Source: Streptomyces sp. BK340 (GTDB lineage: Bacteria > Actinomycetota > Actinomycetes > Streptomycetales > Streptomycetaceae). Taken from it: DNA of 64,000 nt. The notes under the pieces are model-generated. The model was not told the origin of the DNA. It ran no database searches and saw nothing but the letters and a program-made list of their open reading frames with translations. Where the stretch lies: the NCBI RefSeq assembly GCF_007827595.1, contig NZ_VISR01000001.1:248001-312000 (forward strand), read 5' to 3'. A program made the translations under genes and the position numbers. Positions 60,323 through 64,000 of this stretch are shown here, piece after piece. Within the stretch, counting starts at the first letter, position 1; each line of letters starts with the position of its first letter.

Positions 60323-61474
60323 GTGACGGCGACCGTGGACCTGACCCACGCTCCGGCCGACGAGGAGTTCCGCGCCGAGGCCCGCGCCTGGCTGGCGGCA
60401 CACGTGCCCCGCACCACGCTCCCCTCCCTGGAGACCGCGGAGGGCTTCGCGGCGCACCGCGCCTGGGAGGCCGAACTGGCCGCGGACCGCTGGTCGGTGG
60501 TGTCCTGGCCCGAGCAGTACGGGGGGCGGGGCGCGGGACTGATGCGCTGGCTGGTCTTCGAGGAGGAGTACTGGGCGGCGGGCGCTCCGAGCCGGGTCGG
60601 CCAGAACGGCATCAGCCTGCTCGCGCCGACCCTGTTCGACCACGGCACACAGGAGCAACGCGCGCGCGTGCTGCCGCCGATGGCCTCCGCCGAGGTGGTC
60701 TGGGCGCAGGCCTGGTCCGAGCCGGAGGCGGGCTCCGACCTGGCCTCGCTCACGTCCAGGGCGCTGCGGACGGACGGCGGCTGGCTGCTGAGCGGCCAGA
60801 AGACCTGGTCCTCCCGCGCGGCCTTCGCCGACCGCGCCTTCGGCCTGTTCCGCAGCGACCCCGAGGCCCCGAGGCCGCACCAGGGGCTGACGTATCTGAT
60901 GTTCGACCTGCGGGCCCCCGGTGTCACCGTCCGCCCGATCGGCCGCCTGGACGGGAAGCCGGCCTTCGCGGAGCTGTTCCTGGACGAGGTGTTCGTGCCG
61001 GACGAGGACGTGATCGGCGAACCCGGCCAGGGCTGGCGGATCGCGATGTCCACGGCGGGCAACGAACGCGGTCTCACCCTGCGCTCCCCCGGCCGCTTCC
61101 TCGCCTCCGCCGGCCGGCTGCTGGAGCTGTGGAGGGCGCGGGGCCGCCCGCAGCAGGCACGCGCGGGGGTGGCGGACGCCCTGATCGGCGCCCGCGCCTA
61201 CCAGCTGTTCACCTACGCGGCCGCCGCCCGGTTCCTGGAGGGCGCCGCGCTCGGCCCGGAGTCCAGCATGAACAAGGTGTTCTGGTCCGAGTACGACCTG
61301 GCGCTGCACGAGACGGCGCTCGATCTCCTCGGCGAGGAGGGCGAGTCGGCGGACACGGACTGGGCGCAGGGGTACGTCTTCGCGCTGGCCGGGCCCATCT
61401 ACGCGGGGGCCAACGAGATCCAGCGCGACATCGTCGCCGAGCGCTTGCTCGGCCTGCCGAAGGGACGCCGCTGA
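60323..61474 (+). CDS. Acyl-CoA dehydrogenase, full-length subunit (FadE30/31-like)
   Basis: The 383-residue flavoprotein has EEFRAEARAWLAAHVP, WPEQYGGRGAG, the FAD/substrate motif WAQAWSEPEAGSDLASL, SGQKTWSSRA, and YAGANEIQRDIVAERLLGLP, all usual for the FadE30/FadE31 type of M. tuberculosis steroid ACADs. It introduces a double bond in a CD-ring CoA thioester or its opened product. GTG 60323 follows AGGGAAGG. It is translationally coupled to a shorter ACAD by a TGATG overlap, so the two likely form the alpha2beta2 enzyme known for mycobacterial steroid ACADs. Which FadE number it equals is not decided. Confidence 0.88.
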   Translation: MTATVDLTHAPADEEFRAEARAWLAAHVPRTTLPSLETAEGFAAHRAWEAELAADRWSVVSWPEQYGGRGAGLMRWLVFEEEYWAAGAPSRVGQNGISLLAPTLFDHGTQEQRARVLPPMASAEVVWAQAWSEPEAGSDLASLTSRALRTDGGWLLSGQKTWSSRAAFADRAFGLFRSDPEAPRPHQGLTYLMFDLRAPGVTVRPIGRLDGKPAFAELFLDEVFVPDEDVIGEPGQGWRIAMSTAGNERGLTLRSPGRFLASAGRLLELWRARGRPQQARAGVADALIGARAYQLFTYAAAARFLEGAALGPESSMNKVFWSEYDLALHETALDLLGEEGESADTDWAQGYVFALAGPIYAGANEIQRDIVAERLLGLPKGRR

Positions 61475-62424
61475 TGCGCTTCCTCCTCGACACCGAGCAG
61501 CGCGCCTTCGCCGACTCGCTGCACGCGATGCTGACGGCGGCGGACACCCCGGCGGTGGTCCGGGACTGGAGCCGCGGCGACCATGCGGGCGGCCGCGAAC
61601 TGTGGCGTCGTATCGCCAAGGCGGGGGTGTTCGCTCTCGCCGTGCCCGAGGAGTACGGCGGGCTGGGGCCGCACCCGGTGGAACTGGCCGTCGCTTTCGT
61701 GGAGTTGGGCAGGCACGCGGCGCCCGGGCCACTGGTGGAGACGGTCGCGGCGGCGGTACTGCTCGACGCGGACGGGCCGGCCGAGCGGTTCCTGCCCGGA
61801 CTCGCCGCGGGCGAGACCATCGCCACCGTGGCGGCACCCACCGGGTACGCCCTCGATGGCGACGCCGCCGCCCTCCACCTCGTCCCGGCCCCGGAAGGAC
61901 TGCACCTGTCGCCAGGTCCCGGCCCGGTCCGCCCCTCCCTCGACCCGGCCCGCCGGCTGACCCCGCTGGCCCCCGGCGGTGAACTCCTGTCCCCCGGCCC
62001 GCCGGACACCGGTGCCCTCACCTGGGCGCGCCTGGCCACCGCCGCCCAGGCCCTCGGCGTGGGACTCGCCCTGCTCGACCGGACGGTCGCCCACGTCCGG
62101 CAGCGCACGCAGTTCGGTGTCCCCATCGGCTCGTTCCAGGCCGTCAAGCACCGCCTCGCCGACGCGAAGACAGCCCTGGAGTTCGCCCGGCCGCTGCTCT
62201 TCGCGGCGGCGCTGTCCCTGCACCCCGCGGACGTGGCGGCCGCCAAGCTGAAGGCCTGCGAGGCGGCCTACGCCACCGCCCGCACGGCACTCCAGCTGCA
62301 CGGCGCGATCGGGTACACGGCGGAGTACGACCTGTCCCTGTGGCTGACCAAGGCCCGCGCCCTGCGCACCGCGTGGGGCACCCCGGAGCAGTGCAGGGAC
62401 GCGGTGCTCGAGGACGCCGGCTAG
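61474..62424 (+). CDS. Acyl-CoA dehydrogenase, short partner subunit (FadE32/33-like)
   Basis: The 316-residue protein is a shortened ACAD: EYGGLGPHPVELAVAFVELGRHAAPGPLVETVAAAVLL, then a reduced middle domain where the usual W.TEP.AGSD motif is missing (only APTGYALDGDAAALHL), and RTVAHVRQRTQFGVPIGSFQAVKHRLADAKTALE with LQLHGAIGYTAEYDLSLWLTKARAL, part of the FAD and subunit interface. Length and features match FadE32/FadE33 (about 320 residues), which pair with FadE31. It would lack activity alone. It ends the rightward unit. Confidence 0.87.
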   Translation: MRFLLDTEQRAFADSLHAMLTAADTPAVVRDWSRGDHAGGRELWRRIAKAGVFALAVPEEYGGLGPHPVELAVAFVELGRHAAPGPLVETVAAAVLLDADGPAERFLPGLAAGETIATVAAPTGYALDGDAAALHLVPAPEGLHLSPGPGPVRPSLDPARRLTPLAPGGELLSPGPPDTGALTWARLATAAQALGVGLALLDRTVAHVRQRTQFGVPIGSFQAVKHRLADAKTALEFARPLLFAAALSLHPADVAAAKLKACEAAYATARTALQLHGAIGYTAEYDLSLWLTKARALRTAWGTPEQCRDAVLEDAG

Positions 62425-62452
62425 GCGGTCGGGGCCGGCGCCGGCGCAGGGC

Positions 62453-63178
62453 TCAGGCGGGCCGCGCGATCCCCGCGGCGCGTGCGGCCGCGAGCCACTG
62501 GGGGAACTCGGCGACGAGACGGTCGTACAGCTCGGCGTCGGAGACCTTCCGGGGATCCCGGCCCGCGTGGAAGAAGCCGGCGTTGTCCACGGGCCGCTTG
62601 CCGGGGACCGCCAGCTCGTCCAGTTTGCGCAGGAACTCGAACTGCCGGCTGCCCGGGTCGCCGAAGCCGACGAACTGCCAGAACAGCGGCAGCTTCGCCG
62701 CCTTGCACAGGTAGCGCTCCGCGGCGAGCTTGTTGATCGGGCCGCCGTCGGTCTGGAAGACGACCAGCGCGGGGTCGGTGGCGCCGCTGTCCATGTAGTG
62801 GTCGATGACGGCGTCCATCGCCAGGTGGTAGCTGGTCTTGCCCATGTGCCCGAGCCCGGCCGCGATCCGTTCGATGCGGCCCTCGTGGCCGTCCAGGGCG
62901 ATGTCGGTGACCGCGTCGACGTCCGTGGAGAAGAACACCACGGGCACCCGGCCGTCGTCGTCCAGGTGTGCGGACAGGCCCAGCACCCGGTCGGCGAGCG
63001 CCTGCACGCTGCCGTCCTTGTAGTACGGCTTCATCGAACCCGAGTAGTCGACCACCAGGTACACGGCGGCCCGCAGCCCGACCAGGCCGTGTTTGCGCAG
63101 GCAGACGCCGGCCGAGCGGTACGGCCCGACGAGCGCGGGCGCGGCCTCCTCCACCTTGCGCAGGCTGATCGCGGCCAT
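62453..63178 (-). CDS. VWA-domain protein (TerF-like)
   Basis: The 241-residue protein is a single von Willebrand factor A domain. The MIDAS motif DYSGS is at residues 44-48 (AAVYLVVDYSGSMKPYYKDGSV), with T in LGHMGKTSYH and D in VVFQTDGGP. The end (FWQFVGFGDPGSRQFEFLRKLDELAVPGKRPVDNAGFFHAG) is the pattern seen in the VWA part of TerF and tellurium-resistance-associated proteins. It is cytoplasmic. No Ter partner genes are in the window. It is divergent from the rhomboid gene and convergent with the FadE pair. Confidence 0.88.
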   Translation of the reverse strand: MAAISLRKVEEAAPALVGPYRSAGVCLRKHGLVGLRAAVYLVVDYSGSMKPYYKDGSVQALADRVLGLSAHLDDDGRVPVVFFSTDVDAVTDIALDGHEGRIERIAAGLGHMGKTSYHLAMDAVIDHYMDSGATDPALVVFQTDGGPINKLAAERYLCKAAKLPLFWQFVGFGDPGSRQFEFLRKLDELAVPGKRPVDNAGFFHAGRDPRKVSDAELYDRLVAEFPQWLAAARAAGIARPA

Positions 63179-63322
63179 GGTTCCCCCCTCGGCTGTGCAG
63201 GAAGCCGAGCCTAAGGGATCACAGGCCCCGGCTGTCGCTCCCGTCACATCGGTTCGCTATTTTGTTCGCCGCCGTCCCCACCGGCTCATCCTGTCCCGAA
63301 CTTTCCCTCAGAGGAGCCGGCC

Positions 63323-64000
63323 GTGACCGCCGAGTCCGCCGTCACCACCTGTTTTCGTCACCCCAAGGTGGAGTCCCACGTCCGCTGCACGCGCTGCGAC
63401 CGCCACATCTGCCCGTCCTGCATGCGGGAGGCCTCGGTCGGCCATCAGTGCGTGGAGTGCGTGAAGGAGGGGGCACGTTCGGTCCGGCAGGCGCGCACGG
63501 CGTTCGGCGGCCGGATCAGCGCGGTGCCGCTGGTGACGTACGTGCTGATCGGGCTCAACGTGCTGGCCTATCTGGCCGAGTTGGCGCGGCCCTCGGTCGA
63601 GGACCGCTTCGACATGCTGGGCACCGTGCCGGCGGGTTACTACCCGGAGGGCGTCGCCCACGGCGAGTGGTACCGGCTGCTGACCGGAGCGTTCCTGCAC
63701 CTGACGCCCGCCGAGGGCACGTTCGGCATCGCGCACATCCTGATGAACATGCTGGCGCTGTGGAACGTCGGCCGGGTGGTGGAGGCCCAGCTGGGCCGGG
63801 TCCGCTATCTCGCCCTGTACCTGCTGTCGGCGCTCGGCGGCTCGGTCCTGGTGCTGCTGATCGCCCCCGAGACCCCCACGGTCGGCGCCTCCGGGGCCGT
63901 GTTCGGGCTGGGCGCCGCGTACTACGTCATGGGCCGTCGTCTCGGCTACGACATGCGCGCGGTCAACCAGTACATGGGCGGTCTGCTGCTGTGGCTGGTG
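63323..64000 (+). CDS. Rhomboid intramembrane serine protease with N-terminal zinc finger, cut by window edge
   Basis: The first 226 codons are in the window; the gene continues beyond it. Residues 8-48 form a Cys/His zinc finger (CFRHPKVESHVRCTRCDRHICPSCMREASVGHQCVEC) of the type fused to many actinobacterial rhomboids. Then come membrane helices and the rhomboid motifs HILMNMLALWNVGR and the catalytic serine in GASGAVFGLGAAYY (near residue 192). The histidine of the dyad would lie beyond the window. GTG 63323 follows GAGGAG. The protease would cut membrane proteins within their helices; its targets are unknown. Confidence 0.93.
   Translation, partial: MTAESAVTTCFRHPKVESHVRCTRCDRHICPSCMREASVGHQCVECVKEGARSVRQARTAFGGRISAVPLVTYVLIGLNVLAYLAELARPSVEDRFDMLGTVPAGYYPEGVAHGEWYRLLTGAFLHLTPAEGTFGIAHILMNMLALWNVGRVVEAQLGRVRYLALYLLSALGGSVLVLLIAPETPTVGASGAVFGLGAAYYVMGRRLGYDMRAVNQYMGGLLLWLV

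Overview
The window is chromosomal DNA of a Streptomyces or very close relative. The evidence is very high GC with strong third-position bias, GTG/TTG starts with GGAGG-type ribosome binding sites, TANNNT-type promoters, a small SPW_0924-type protein, a copy pair of the scattered Streptomyces intergenic repeat, and the actinobacterial neighbourhood polA / rpsA / coaE / pdtaR / pyk that is also close-linked in Mycobacterium.

Layout. 1-9.6 kb: accessory metabolism, namely a truncated FUSC transporter, a RidA-GNAT fusion, an NCS1 permease plus Asp/Glu/hydantoin racemase-type gene divergent from a GntR regulator with a perfect palindromic operator between them, a family 5 uracil-DNA glycosylase, an S4 RNA-binding protein, DoxX, a methyltransferase and an acyltransferase. 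9.6-25.8 kb: core region with TPR protein, coaE, PAC2 protein, secreted beta-helix protein, rpsA (strong promoter, structured leader), methyltransferase, hrpB helicase, DUF3068, lytic transglycosylase, DUF4184 and polA. 26-38.5 kb: YdeP-type molybdopterin oxidoreductase, hotdog thioesterase, a two-gene envelope pair, a complete branched-chain amino-acid ABC operon, pdtaR, a tRNA with a CAA anticodon but a short variable arm, and pyk. 38.6-52.2 kb: SIMPL protein, Tat-exported 5'-nucleotidase, a DesA/DesB-like decarboxylase-monooxygenase pair without the rest of a siderophore cluster, NmrA-type protein, pepN, chorismate mutase, AraC/GH35 beta-galactosidase pair, and a zinc metalloprotease-like protein.

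52.2-62.4 kb is the most striking part: two SDRs, echA20, ipdA, ipdB, ipdC, fadA6, a KstR2-type TetR regulator, an ipdF-type SDR and two acyl-CoA dehydrogenases. Order and strand follow the Mycobacterium tuberculosis Rv3548c-Rv3564 block that degrades the last two (C and D) steroid rings. Two near-identical 20-bp dyads (CCTAnCAAnnnnTTGnTAGG) sit in the only two divergent promoters, so one regulator could control all four transcription units. fadD3, fdxB and the ring A/B genes are not here. The window ends with a VWA protein and the first part of a rhomboid protease.

Most protein identities are by reading motifs and recalled family sequences; no searches were run.
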